The position numbers were made by a program, and so were the translations under genes. Shown here piece after piece: positions 33,956 through 42,664 of a DNA stretch of 64,000 nt. Under the pieces are notes generated by a model that saw only the letters and a program-made list of their open reading frames with translations, had not been told where the DNA came from and made no database searches. The DNA comes from a bacterium (lineage in GTDB: Bacteria; Hydrothermota; Tepidihabitantia; Tepidihabitantales; Tepidihabitantaceae), in contig DATJQV010000083.1 of the NCBI GenBank assembly GCA_035505375.1, positions 1 through 64,000 of the forward strand, read 5' to 3'. Numbering within the stretch: position 1 is the stretch's first letter; every line of letters begins with the position of its first letter.

Positions 33956-34035
33956 GCCCTCGCGGATGAAACCCTTTCCTCCGTTGGTTACGGCCTTGAG
34001 ATCGTTCTTGTTGTCGACGACGATGGGAGGTGTGA

Positions 34036-35895
34036 GTGACGCTCTGCTGGAAAACTGAGTCTACCCCGTCCGAACTGCAACCGATCCTGCTCGCGCTCGC
34101 AGAGGAGTACTCGGTCACAGAAGAGGGGCCGGGGGCCGGGGGTCGGGGGTCAGGGAGGACCGAGGTGAGGTTCGAGCACGTCCCGGGAACGGTCTCAACC
34201 GTGCAACTTGCCGGGGGCGTTGCAACAGTGCGTTACGGGGCGCCGAACCAGGCGATGCGGGCGGTCGGGACGCTGCTTGCGGGGCTCGTGCCCGACCCCG
34301 GCACTGCCGAGGAGCACGCGCCGTTCGCGACGTTCGGCTTCATGCTCGACTGCAGCCGGAACGCGGTGATGAAGCCGGAACATCTCAAGCGCTGGCTGCG
34401 CCGCCTCTGCCTGCTCGGGTACAACCAGGCCATGCTCTACACCGAAGATACTTACGAAGTGCCGGGCGAATGGCGGTTCGGATACATGCGCGGCGGCTAC
34501 ACCGCGGCCGAGCTGCGCGAGATTGACCGCTACTGCGAGGGCCTCGGTATTCGCCTCGTCGGCTGCATCCAGACCCTTGGGCACATGGAGCAGGTTCTGC
34601 GCTGGCCCGAATACGCGGCGGTGAAGGACACGAGCGCCGTTCTCCTGGCTGGCGAGGAGCAGACCTACAGCCTGATTGGCAAGATGCTCGACGCGATGGC
34701 CGGCAGTCTGCGGTCGCGACGCATACATGTCGGCATGGACGAGGCGGACGGGCTTGGCCGAGGTCGGTACATCGACCGGTTCGGGTGCATGAAGCAGTAC
34801 GACGTATTCAACGAACACCTGACACGCGTGGTCCGTCTGTGCCGGGAGCGCGGGCTCGAACCGATGATCTGGTCGGACATGTTCTTCGCCCTCGGCAGCG
34901 CGAGCGGGGATTGCTTCGACCCGCAGGCTCTTGTCCCGCCGGGCGTCGCGGACAGGATTCCCAGGGACGTGCAACTGGTCTACTGGGATTACTACCATCC
35001 CGATGCCGAGTTCTACCTGAATCGCATCAAAGGGCACCGGCAGCTTGGGTTCGAGCCGGTCATGGCCTCCGGCGTCTGGACTTGGCAGCAACTCTGGTAC
35101 AACCGGCAATTGACCGAGGCCAATGCGGGCGCGTGCATCGACGCCTGCCGTTCGGCCAGGCTGCGAGAGATCTTCTTTACGCTCTGGGGCGACGACGGCG
35201 CCTATTGCGACATCGACTCCGCTCTGGCCGGGCTCGCGTATGTGGCCGAGCGGGCATTCGCGCCGGACTTGTCTAGACTGGAGTCGCGGTTCAAGGCGGT
35301 ATGCGGGGCAAGCTACGAGGCGGTGGTGGCGGCCTCGGAGCTTACCGGCCCGGTCCGGACCGCCGGCATGCTCTGGGATGACCCGCTGCTCGGCATGTTT
35401 CACCATGAGGCGCTGGCCGGCACCGGGCACGACTGGCAGAACCTGGCGAAACGGTACGAGCGAGTGCGCGAGGACCTTGACTCGTTCCGGAGTGAACATG
35501 GCGCCGGCGACATCACGCACGCGGCGCTGCTCGCCGGTTTCCTCGGGCGTAAGGTCAGACTTCGGTCGCTCATCGACGAGGCCTACGCCCGGCGCGACCG
35601 GTCAGCACTGCAATCGGCGCTCGCCGCGACACCGGCGATGGCGGTTCGGCTCGAGGAACTTGCCGCCTCGTGGCGCAGGCAGTGGCTGGCTCGGAACAAG
35701 CCGTTCGGTTTGGAGGTGCTACAAATCAGGCTGGCCGGACAGGCGGCACGCTACCGCGAACTTGAACAGAGGCTGGACGATTTCATCGCCGGGAGAATCG
35801 ACTCCATACCCGAACTGGAGCAGCGTCCGGTCGAGCCCCACGGCCGAATCGGCACAAGCTGGAAGAACCTGGCCAGCGGATCGACGAACATCTAG
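34036..35895 (+). CDS. Glycoside hydrolase family 20 beta-N-acetylhexosaminidase-like enzyme
   Basis: A 619-residue enzyme starting at GTG 34036 after GGGAGG. An N-terminal GH20b-like domain precedes the TIM barrel (from FGFMLDCSRNAVMKPEHLKR, about residue 100). The catalytic Asp-Glu pair is Asp235-Glu236 in HVGMDEADGLGRGRY, the HxGxDE motif of retaining hexosaminidases. LVYWDYYHPD and VWTWQQLWYNRQ complete the active-site walls. The C-terminal 150 residues are helical. There is no signal peptide, so it probably acts on cytoplasmic GlcNAc-containing oligosaccharides or muropeptides. Residues about 29-41 (EEGPGAGGRGSGR) come from a GGGGCCGGGGG-type repeat at 34124-34160. Confidence 0.88.
   Translation: MTLCWKTESTPSELQPILLALAEEYSVTEEGPGAGGRGSGRTEVRFEHVPGTVSTVQLAGGVATVRYGAPNQAMRAVGTLLAGLVPDPGTAEEHAPFATFGFMLDCSRNAVMKPEHLKRWLRRLCLLGYNQAMLYTEDTYEVPGEWRFGYMRGGYTAAELREIDRYCEGLGIRLVGCIQTLGHMEQVLRWPEYAAVKDTSAVLLAGEEQTYSLIGKMLDAMAGSLRSRRIHVGMDEADGLGRGRYIDRFGCMKQYDVFNEHLTRVVRLCRERGLEPMIWSDMFFALGSASGDCFDPQALVPPGVADRIPRDVQLVYWDYYHPDAEFYLNRIKGHRQLGFEPVMASGVWTWQQLWYNRQLTEANAGACIDACRSARLREIFFTLWGDDGAYCDIDSALAGLAYVAERAFAPDLSRLESRFKAVCGASYEAVVAASELTGPVRTAGMLWDDPLLGMFHHEALAGTGHDWQNLAKRYERVREDLDSFRSEHGAGDITHAALLAGFLGRKVRLRSLIDEAYARRDRSALQSALAATPAMAVRLEELAASWRRQWLARNKPFGLEVLQIRLAGQAARYRELEQRLDDFIAGRIDSIPELEQRPVEPHGRIGTSWKNLASGSTNI
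34124..34160. repeat. GGGCCGGGGGCCGGGGGTC repeat inside the GH20 gene
   Basis: A G-rich repeat kept in frame near the GH20 N-terminus. Related text occurs at about 11165-11205 in the CCA transferase gene and at 42965-43013 in the TPR membrane protein gene. Confidence 0.6.
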
Positions 35896-35947
35896 CTCCG
35901 AGTCGCGGGTGCCGATGCCCGATGCCCTTGCCGCGCCGCAGCGGGCT

Positions 35948-36235
35948 GAGCGGCCCGGGAGGCAATTCTCCGAGCAAACCGGAGAGCAACGGCCGGAGCT
36001 ACCTCGGGACCAACCCGGGCAGGAACCCGCGGACTTACCCGGGCTGCAACGCTCCGACCAACCCGGAGAGGAACCGGTGGAGCAACCCGTAGACTAACCC
36101 TAAGAGCAAGTCGGAGGGCAACCGGTAGACCAACCCGGCGAATTCCGGTGGAGGTTCATCCGGAAATTGCGGTGGAGATAACCCCTCGGGCTATGTCCCA
36201 ACCAATCCCTTAAGCTACCCTGTGGGTAATCCCCT
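35948..36235. repeat. Degenerate 12-bp tandem array 2 (24 units)
   Basis: Between the convergent ends of the GH20 gene (35895) and the beta-helix gene (36628), 288 bp split into 24 consecutive 12-mers close to GAGCAACCCGGN, for example GAGCAACCCGTA, GACCAACCCGGA and GGGCAACCGGTA. Position 6 is A in 20 of 24 units. Read from 35948 the frame has a four-residue rhythm (DQPG QEPA DLPG) but is broken by TAA codons, twice in unit 13. Confidence 0.8.
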
Positions 36236-36396
36236 GGGCGGGGGAGTCGATTCGTGAGCCTCAAGCCTAAAGCCACAAGCTGCAAGCAGATACGCCGAAG
36301 AGCCGGTCCGGACCAATTCTACGACGTTGTAGATTTCGCTCCGGCCGCTAATCGGAAAGGCCGACTGCAGTTTGCGCTTGCGCTGGTTAAGGAGAA

Positions 36397-36419
36397 GGGC
36401 CGCGCCTCCGGCGCGGCCC
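36397..36419. terminator. GC-rich hairpin
   Basis: GGGCCGCGCC-TCC-GGCGCGGCCC is a perfect 10-bp stem with a 3-nt loop in the convergent junction 35896-36627. No clear T-run follows, so it is either a structure-only terminator or another repeat. Confidence 0.5.
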
Positions 36420-36539
36420 CGCGCTCATGCGTAGTCCCGACAGGGAGAACACAGTGCGCGTCGGACGCGCGCGTCAAGAGCCAGGAGGCAGAGGCCAAAA
36501 GCCAAGACGCACCGAGCGGGCTGTACGCTTGTGGCTCAA

Positions 36540-36611
36540 GAAGGACGGAGCCCGGCTTTGGTCGTCTGCTGGTGGCGTGCTTCTGACCTCGGCCTCGCGG
36601 GCTCCGTCCTT
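36540..36611. terminator. Long-loop inverted repeat downstream of the beta-helix gene
   Basis: AAGGACGGAGCCCG (36540-36553) and CGGGCTCCGTCCTT (36598-36611) are perfect 14-bp arms with a 44-nt loop. They lie 17 nt past the stop codon of the minus-strand gene at 36628. Confidence 0.5.
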
Positions 36612-36627
36612 ACGGGAGGCATGTGTG

Positions 36628-38205
36628 CTATCTTCTTACAATCATCTTTCGGGTTGCATCGACCCCGTCGGCACTGAGGCGGACGAGGTAGATGCCGCTT
36701 GCGAGCTTGGAGCCGTCGAATCGCGTCTCGTATCTGCCGGCGTCCCTGGTTTCGTCGAGGAGCGTTGCGACCTGTTGGCCCGAGAGGTTCGTGACCGTGA
36801 GTCTCACGTGGGAGCGCTCGCGGAGTTCGTACGCGATGCTCGTGGTACGGGAGAACGGGTTCGGGAGATTGACGATTGGCGACTGACGAATGGCGATTGG
36901 CTGAGCCTGTGCTTCGGCGATGCCCATGCTGCCGGGCGTGAGTACGCCGCCGTTGATGAGGTTGTAGGTGAGGCCGCCGAGGTAACGATTGCCGGTGAGG
37001 CTCGAATCGTAGTGAACGTCGTGGCCGTTGCCGGTGATGTTGGTGACGCTCGTGCCCGAGATGCCGCTGGAGTCGTTCAGGGTAGTGAGGATCGAGTTCG
37101 CGGTCACGGTCCAGGTGCTGGTCGAGTCAATCGCCACCGCCGCCATCTGGGCTTTGCCGGTGAGAGACGTGTGGCTGCGGAGTGTGACCGTCAGCGTACT
37201 GGTCGAGTCGGCGTAGAGGTTGCCGCTCAACGTTTCGCCCGTGGCCGCGAAGGTCCCGGTGCTCGACTGTATGACGTGGATGATGTTGCCGGTGCCGGCG
37301 CTGATTGCGGCGCCGTTGCTCGCCGTGATTGACGCGGTCGCGGCATTGCCGGTTTCGCCGGTGACGTAGATGGCGTCGCCGGCGGTGGCGGTAAGCGAGC
37401 CGCCGCTTATCGTCACGGTGGCAGCGCCGGTCGCGGGCGCGGTCTTCCAGAGCTTGATGCCCTCGACTTTGCCGGTCAGGCTGGTGTTCGTAAGCAGTAT
37501 CGAGTTAGCGCCGTCAATGACGCCGCCGCAGTCGCCGAGGGAGGAGACCGTGGCGCCGGTGACCTGTATCGTGCCGGTTGAGTAGATGCCGGCCGAGTGG
37601 CTGTTGGCGGCTGTGTCGGCGGAGACGATTGTGCCGCCGTTGACGGTTACGGTTCCGCCGCCGAAGTCAGTCGCCAAAGCTGAAGAGCTGGCTCCGTTGG
37701 TCGTCACATCCACGTCGGTCAGGCTTATCGAACCGGTGTAGGTTGCGTCCACACCGTGTGCGTTACCGCCGGAGGCGCTGATCGTGCCGTTGGACATGGA
37801 AATCGATGACCCGGAACCGCTCGCAAAGAGGCCGTTACCGCCAAGGGCATTCGTGGTTACAGAGCCGCCGAGTATCGTCACCTTGCCGGCAGAGTTGGCG
37901 AGCACACCGGCGTTGAGTCCGTATTGACTGGCGCTGTCGGTACTGGAAGCGTCGCCCGTCTTCGTCATGGTGCAACTCACCAGGGTCAGGTTACCGGAGT
38001 TGAGGACGTAGACCGACGACTGGTCAACGGCAGTCGCAGCATAAGTCTGGCTTGACTCTCTTGCGGTCCCTCCGTTCAGTTCGTAGACGCCGCTGTATTG
38101 CGCAGCGGCGGGCGAGTGGCAGCCGAGGACGAGGAGAAGGATGAGGGAAGGAAGAGGGAAGATTGCAGTTTGCAGGCTGCAGTTTGGAGTGGAGGAGTGT
38201 TTCAT
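36628..38205 (-). CDS. Secreted beta-helix-like adhesin with sorting domain
   Basis: A 525-residue exported protein. The signal peptide (SLILLLVLGCHSPAAA) begins at ATG 38205; upstream in-frame sequence lacks character. Residues about 40-420 are rich in Thr, Ser and Gly, with repeating short strands (GTVTVNGGTIVSADTAANS, GAATVTISGGSLTATAGDAI) typical of right-handed beta-helix or autotransporter-like passenger domains. The C-terminus (NLPNPFSRTTSIAYELRE, then GQQVATLLDETRDAGRYETR and LASGIYLVRLSADG) is a Por-secretion-like sorting domain. A GATTGNCGATTG repeat encodes QPIAIRQSPIVN just before it, and a GCAGTTTGCAGGCTGCAG repeat lies in the signal-peptide codons (38155-38190). Confidence 0.78.
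   Translation of the reverse strand: MKHSSTPNCSLQTAIFPLPSLILLLVLGCHSPAAAQYSGVYELNGGTARESSQTYAATAVDQSSVYVLNSGNLTLVSCTMTKTGDASSTDSASQYGLNAGVLANSAGKVTILGGSVTTNALGGNGLFASGSGSSISMSNGTISASGGNAHGVDATYTGSISLTDVDVTTNGASSSALATDFGGGTVTVNGGTIVSADTAANSHSAGIYSTGTIQVTGATVSSLGDCGGVIDGANSILLTNTSLTGKVEGIKLWKTAPATGAATVTISGGSLTATAGDAIYVTGETGNAATASITASNGAAISAGTGNIIHVIQSSTGTFAATGETLSGNLYADSTSTLTVTLRSHTSLTGKAQMAAVAIDSTSTWTVTANSILTTLNDSSGISGTSVTNITGNGHDVHYDSSLTGNRYLGGLTYNLINGGVLTPGSMGIAEAQAQPIAIRQSPIVNLPNPFSRTTSIAYELRERSHVRLTVTNLSGQQVATLLDETRDAGRYETRFDGSKLASGIYLVRLSADGVDATRKMIVRR
36868..36902. repeat. GATTGNCGATTG-family repeat inside the beta-helix gene
   Basis: AGATTGACGATTGGCGACTG then ACGAATGGCGATTGG is in frame at the junction between passenger and sorting domain. 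Confidence 0.75.
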
Positions 38206-38282
38206 GCTCTGGTGGAGTATGAGCTTCTGAGCCGGTTCTGGGGCACCGCGAGAATCACACATTGGTGATAACCAAAGCAAGA

Positions 38283-38291
38283 ATCATACCA
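38283..38291 (-). promoter_or_regulatory. Possible extended -10 promoter for the beta-helix gene
   Basis: Minus-strand TGGTATGAT has the TGn-TATGAT form. Similar text (TGGTACGGTT, then GCATGGTTCTTGC) lies upstream of the two neighbouring surface-protein genes. No good -35 box is seen. The rest of 38206-38500 holds a GGACGAGGGACGGGGGC-type low-complexity stretch and no gene. Confidence 0.35.
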
Positions 38292-38500
38292 CTCGGGGCC
38301 GTTTGGTTTCTGAGGCAGAACCTCGGCGCGCCGCCTCGCCGCAGGCTCACAGACGTGCAGGAAATGCACACCAGTGCGCAGTGGGGAGAGACGACAGTAG
38401 ACGGCAGAGAAAGGACAGAGGACGAGGGACGGGGGCTGATGACGGATGACTACGGACCAAGGACCGTGGACCAGGGACTATGGGCTGGGGGCTTTGACGC

Positions 38501-38530
38501 GAGAGGGGCGACCGCAAGGTCGCCCCTCTC
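38501..38530 (-). terminator. Terminator hairpin, member of a duplicated element
   Basis: GAGAGGGGCGACC-GCAA-GGTCGCCCCTCTC is a perfect 13-bp stem with a 4-nt loop, 15 nt beyond the stop of the gene at 38545. The sibling at 39978-40003 shares the flanks TTTGACGCG and GGTCGTGG. Confidence 0.75.
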
Positions 38531-38544
38531 TGCCAGGTCGTGGT

Positions 38545-39678
38545 CTAGCGGATGACCAGTTTCTGAGAGAGTTCCTTGGACCCAGTTCCGAGCTTGACGA
38601 GGTAGACGCCACGGGCCATCCTGGCTGCGTCGATGCCGATGGAGTAGCTTCCGGATTCGAAGTAGCCGCGAGCAACATCGTTCACGAGCTTGCCCGAGGC
38701 ATCGTAGACGCGGAGGGTGATGCTGGCCGCATTCGGCATGGAGAGGAGAACTGTAGTGTGACCGCGGAAGGGATTGGGCACGATTGCGATTGCGGGCACG
38801 GAGCTGCTGCCGGAGGTGCTGATACCGGCGGTCGAGACGGATCCCGTAGGTTTGGTAGTCGAGTCGGTCGGCTGGAGCGCGAAGTCGATGCCGGACGTGG
38901 TCTGGCCGGCTACGACAACCACGGTTTCCGGATAGATCGACGGCGAGTAGCCGGTGCACCGGGCGCCCACGACGTACTTGCCCGGGTGCAGGTAGCTGAT
39001 GGTGTAGGCGCCGAGGCCATCGGTGCTGTCACCGTTGGGCATCGGGCCGGGGCAGCCGATGTGCCCATGACCGCTGTCACCAGGTGGGGGCGGCAGGAGG
39101 CGGCCGCTGTCACCGGGCGGAGGCATCCGGCTGCTGTCCGGCTTGGGCGGACGATGGCAACTGTCCGGCACCATGCTGTGCCAGGCACAGACGAACGCGC
39201 CGGCAAGCGGCAACTGCGTGACCGCGTCGGTCACGAATCCGGAGATGGCGCCGAGCGTGGTGTCGGCCTTGAGCGCGAAGTCGATGCCGCTGACGATAGC
39301 ACCGCTGTCTACCGTCACGGTTTCGGGATAGGTCGCGGGCTCAAAGCCCATCGCCCACGCCTGAACGATGTACTTGCCTGGCTGCAGGCCGGTGAACTCG
39401 TAGAACCCGATGCTGTCGGAACGGACTCCGGGCTGCTGGTTACGGTCGCCTTTGGTGCGGCCGTTGTCGCCGGGCGGGGGCCGTTGTCCACCGCGTGGCG
39501 GCGGCATTTGTCCGCTGTCCGGACGACTGCCGAAGTCATGCGAGATGCCCACAAAAGCGCCGACGATGGGCTTGCCCGTCGTAACGTTGGTTATCGTGCC
39601 CGAGATGCCACCGGTTCCCTGAGCCAAACCGAACGCCACGATAGCTACGACTCCTATCAGGGTCGCTAGCTTCTTCAT
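38545..39678 (-). CDS. Secreted protein with two carboxypeptidase-regulatory-like domains and sorting domain
   Basis: A 377-residue exported protein; AAGGAG lies 5 nt before ATG 39678, and the signal peptide is KLATLIGVVAIVAFGLAQ. Two CarboxypepD_reg-like beta sandwiches (GGISGTITNVTTGKPIVGAF; GAISGFVTDAVTQLPLAGAF) each end in a strand with IDFAL. Each is interrupted by a Pro, Gly and Asp-Ser-Gly-rich loop (PDSSRMPPPGDSGRLLPPPP) of the same type, so insertion preceded or accompanied duplication. The C-terminus (PNPFRGHTTVLLSMPNAAS, then MARGVYLVKLGTG) is a Por-like sorting domain. Likely a surface structural protein. Confidence 0.8.
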   Translation of the reverse strand: MKKLATLIGVVAIVAFGLAQGTGGISGTITNVTTGKPIVGAFVGISHDFGSRPDSGQMPPPRGGQRPPPGDNGRTKGDRNQQPGVRSDSIGFYEFTGLQPGKYIVQAWAMGFEPATYPETVTVDSGAIVSGIDFALKADTTLGAISGFVTDAVTQLPLAGAFVCAWHSMVPDSCHRPPKPDSSRMPPPGDSGRLLPPPPGDSGHGHIGCPGPMPNGDSTDGLGAYTISYLHPGKYVVGARCTGYSPSIYPETVVVVAGQTTSGIDFALQPTDSTTKPTGSVSTAGISTSGSSSVPAIAIVPNPFRGHTTVLLSMPNAASITLRVYDASGKLVNDVARGYFESGSYSIGIDAARMARGVYLVKLGTGSKELSQKLVIR

Positions 39679-39977
39679 GGTTACTCCTTTGCTTGAGCTG
39701 GCGTTCTTGACGTCCATCCGATTACCTCCGGTTCGCTCATGCGGACAGCGTGAACGGAGTCACCTCGTCCGCAGGCATCAGAGGGAGGATGGTACATCAT
39801 GAACGGCGTAGAGCACAAACCGTACCAGCGGCCGGAGGGATTGGCTCTGAGGCAGATGCAACCCGCGGCAAAGCAGTTCACGTCGGACATGCGTGCAGGA
39901 TATTCACGCCAGTGCGCAAGAGAAGGAGCGGCGCGGGGCGCCTTGCCGCTCTGTGGGCGAGCCGTCCTTTGACGCGG

Positions 39978-40003
39978 GAGGGGCGACTGCGAAGTCGCCC
40001 CTC
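39978..40003 (-). terminator. Terminator hairpin, second member of the duplicated element
   Basis: GAGGGGCGACT-GCGA-AGTCGCCCCTC, an 11-bp stem, 25 nt past the stop of the gene at 40028. Compared with 38501-38530 the last stem pair changes from C-G to T-A on both sides. The rest of 39679-39977 holds no gene; 39840-39915 resembles 38310-38380. Confidence 0.75.
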
Positions 40004-40027
40004 TGCCCGGTCGTGGGGGGAGGAGGT

Positions 40028-42013
40028 CTATTCGAGCTTGACCAATTTGCTGGTGAGTGTTGTCCCGTCCGCGGTCAGTCGTACGAAGTACGCTCCCTCG
40101 GGTACGGCTCGGCCTTGCCCGTCCGTACAGTGCCAGACCACGGTGTGATAGCCGGGTTCGCTCATGCCTGTGGCCAGAGTCTGGACCGGTCGGCCGCAGG
40201 CATCGAAAACCTCAAGCCGCACCTGGGTGCTCCGCGGCAGGCCGTAGACGATTGGCGAGCGGTGATTTGCGAATGGCGACTGGCTGTTCATGACCACGGT
40301 CCGCGGGATGCCGGCCAGGCTGCTACCGCTGATGCTGGCGCTCTTGACCTGTAGGGTCTCGGTCACCGCGTTGTTGCTCGGCGCCAGGTCTCCGGTCATG
40401 GCCGTGGAGCATGTCACGCTGAACTTGCCTACCACCTTCAACGTGCAGGCCCGGAAGGTCACGGACGTGCCGTTGGTGCGTTGAGTGTCAGCGTAGAACG
40501 CGCCGATGCGGAAGATGACCGGGAAGCTGTCGGTCGTGGTACCGAGGTTCAGCAGGGCAGCGCTGGGCGTGACGACCGTATCCTGCTTCATGGTCCCGAT
40601 CGGAGCGCCGATGCTCTCAACGCCCACGTCGCGGACGCGCCGGAAGAGCGACATCGACGCCAGGTCGTTGGTCGGGTCCTGGTCGCCGGTCGCCAGCGTA
40701 CTGCACGCGGCAGTTGCCAGGCCGCGCTGCGGCACGGTCCAGTTCTTGAACGTGACCGTCAGGGATTCGTGCGACGCGAGGCTGGTGACATGTTGCGTAT
40801 CGGCGTAGGCGCCGATAGTCATCCGTACCGGGAACGACAGCGCGGTGAGCCCGAAGTTCCGCACGACGGCCTTGGGCGCGTAGACGCTCCCGGAATCGAC
40901 CGTGTCGGCCGGAGCGATGATGTGCAAGACGCCCGCATCGGTCGTGCGGACGATCACTTTCACCGAGTCGGAGACCTTGTCGTTACTCGCCGACGTGTCG
41001 CCAGCCAGGGCGGTCGAGCACCGAGTCGCAAACGTGCCGGTTGGGCTCGCGGTCCAGTAGGCGAACGTCACGAGCTGCGAGTCCTGCGGCGGGAGGCTCG
41101 AGACTTGCATCGTGTCGGCATAGCCGGACCCGATCTTGAAGATCACCGGGAACGATGAGGCGATATTGCCGTAGTTGCGTACTATTGCCTGTGGCGTGAA
41201 TACCCTTCCCGAATCAACGACGCCATTCGGCTCAATCATCCGCTCGACGCTTACGTCCCGGTGTATGGCCATGACCGTAAACGAGTCCTGTTTCCAGTTG
41301 TTACCCGGCACCGAGTCGCCGGTCAGCGCCAGCGTACACAGGGCCGCGTAAGTGCCCGAGGTGTTGGCCGGCCAGTTCGTGAAGTTTAGTGTCCGCGAAC
41401 TGCCCGATGTGAGGTTCATGACGTTCTGGCTGTCTCGGTAGGACGTACCGATGCGGAACCTGGCCATGAAGGTCGCGGTGCCGGTGCCGTGGTTGGTCAC
41501 GTGCGCCTGGGGAGTGACGGTCGTCCCGGAATCGACGATTCCGAGCGGAGCGTAGATGCTGTCAACGCCTACGTCCTGCACGCGGACAGTGAAGTTGCGG
41601 GTGACTTTGTCGTTCGCCGTGCTCTCGTCCGCTGCCAGTTGGGTTGAGCACTTGGCCGTCTGAGCGCCGCGCTGGATTGCGATCCAGGTGTCAAACGTGA
41701 CCGTGACCGAGTCGCCGTGGGCAAGGGCAGTCACGGTCTTGGTGCTTGTATAGAACGCACCGATGGTGAACAGCACCGGGAATGTGGCCGTGCTGTCGCC
41801 AGGGTTAGTGATAACGGCACTCGGCACGACCACGGTGCCTGAGTCTGTGTTGCCGGCCGGTGGCGACACGATTCGCTTCGTGCCCACGTTCCATGGTAGT
41901 CCCATCGCCGGGCCAGCGATGCAAGTCACTGCAAGTAGAGCGGCTGCGAACTTTAGCAGCGCCGTCGGTCGTCTGCCGCCTGCGCTGCCGTTATTACGGT
42001 ACTGACGCGCCAT
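40028..42013 (-). CDS. Secreted protein with five CARDB-like repeats and sorting domain
   Basis: A 661-residue exported protein; GGAGGA is about 8 nt before ATG 42013, and the signal peptide includes LLKFAAALLAVTCIAGPAMG. Five tandem domains of about 100 residues follow, each opening like VGVDSIYAPLGIVDSGTTVT and closing like CSTALAGDTSASNDKVSD. These are CARDB-like adhesion modules. The same module occurs once in the Kelch protein at 12203. The sorting domain (YGLPRSTQVRLEVFDACGRP, then PEGAYFVRLTADG) ends the protein. A GATTGNCGATTG-type repeat (MNSQSPFANHRSPIV, 40243-40290) sits at the junction to this domain, at the same place as in the beta-helix protein. Confidence 0.82.
   Translation of the reverse strand: MARQYRNNGSAGGRRPTALLKFAAALLAVTCIAGPAMGLPWNVGTKRIVSPPAGNTDSGTVVVPSAVITNPGDSTATFPVLFTIGAFYTSTKTVTALAHGDSVTVTFDTWIAIQRGAQTAKCSTQLAADESTANDKVTRNFTVRVQDVGVDSIYAPLGIVDSGTTVTPQAHVTNHGTGTATFMARFRIGTSYRDSQNVMNLTSGSSRTLNFTNWPANTSGTYAALCTLALTGDSVPGNNWKQDSFTVMAIHRDVSVERMIEPNGVVDSGRVFTPQAIVRNYGNIASSFPVIFKIGSGYADTMQVSSLPPQDSQLVTFAYWTASPTGTFATRCSTALAGDTSASNDKVSDSVKVIVRTTDAGVLHIIAPADTVDSGSVYAPKAVVRNFGLTALSFPVRMTIGAYADTQHVTSLASHESLTVTFKNWTVPQRGLATAACSTLATGDQDPTNDLASMSLFRRVRDVGVESIGAPIGTMKQDTVVTPSAALLNLGTTTDSFPVIFRIGAFYADTQRTNGTSVTFRACTLKVVGKFSVTCSTAMTGDLAPSNNAVTETLQVKSASISGSSLAGIPRTVVMNSQSPFANHRSPIVYGLPRSTQVRLEVFDACGRPVQTLATGMSEPGYHTVVWHCTDGQGRAVPEGAYFVRLTADGTTLTSKLVKLE
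40243..40290. repeat. GATTGNCGATTG-type repeat inside the CARDB-like gene
   Basis: ACGATTGGCGAGCGGTGATT then TGCGAATGGCGACTGG, in frame just before the sorting domain. Confidence 0.65.
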
Positions 42014-42213
42014 CTATCTATCCTCCTTTATCTCAGCTCCGCTGCGTTTCTCTTGCAGACCGACTCCAGGACATGATGGGTTGCTCTTCGATTGACGGCC
42101 GCGCATTGGGTGCGAATGCCCCGGCCACCAGTCCGGACAGAAATCCCGAGCAGGGCTGCACGGTCATGACAGGGGCAAGAACCATGCCACGCCGACAGAA
42201 AGAAGGGCAAAGT

Positions 42214-42355
42214 GGTCGAGTGGTCCAGTGGTCTAGTGCCGCACTCCCTCACTTGATCACTGGATCTCTTGATCACTGGATCGCTGGTTCCCTGGCTTCG
42301 TCCCTTGCGTTTGGGCATAGGAGAGAAGCGGCGCGGGGAAAGCCGCGCCGCTTCT
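42214..42355. repeat. TTGATCACTGGATC repeats and a 13-bp hairpin in the 42014-42664 gap
   Basis: Short repeats of the type TTGATCACTGGATC (42214-42292) are followed by AGAAGCGGCGCGG and CCGCGCCGCTTCT, a perfect 13-bp inverted repeat around 42324-42355 that may terminate the minus-strand operon ending at 42665. Nothing else is recognisable in the 650-nt gap. Confidence 0.55.
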
Positions 42356-42664
42356 GTGACCGAGCCGTTCGTATCTTACGGACCGGACTACCTTTTGGAC
42401 ACCGTGCAGACCGGCAACGTCCATCCGGTAGAATGAGACACCGTTCGGCGGTCGCCTGCCGTATGTGCCACTGCCGATTCTGGCCCGGCGAGTGATCGCC
42501 GGAGACGGAAGACAAGGGAGTGCGGTGTCACGCTAGGGTCCATAGCAACCGGCATGCCAACCACGGCCGAATTCGGCCACAGGCAGTACGGCAATGGGTG
42601 CGTCGGGAGGGCAGCAAGAACCGGAATAGAGTGCGCATCAATTGCACACCTCCGGTAGGTTATT

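Noticed and set aside
33966-34058. A 30-codon leader peptide before the GH20 gene
   Set aside because: It has no run of one amino acid or attenuator hairpin and no SD; kept only as a remark in the promoter entry.
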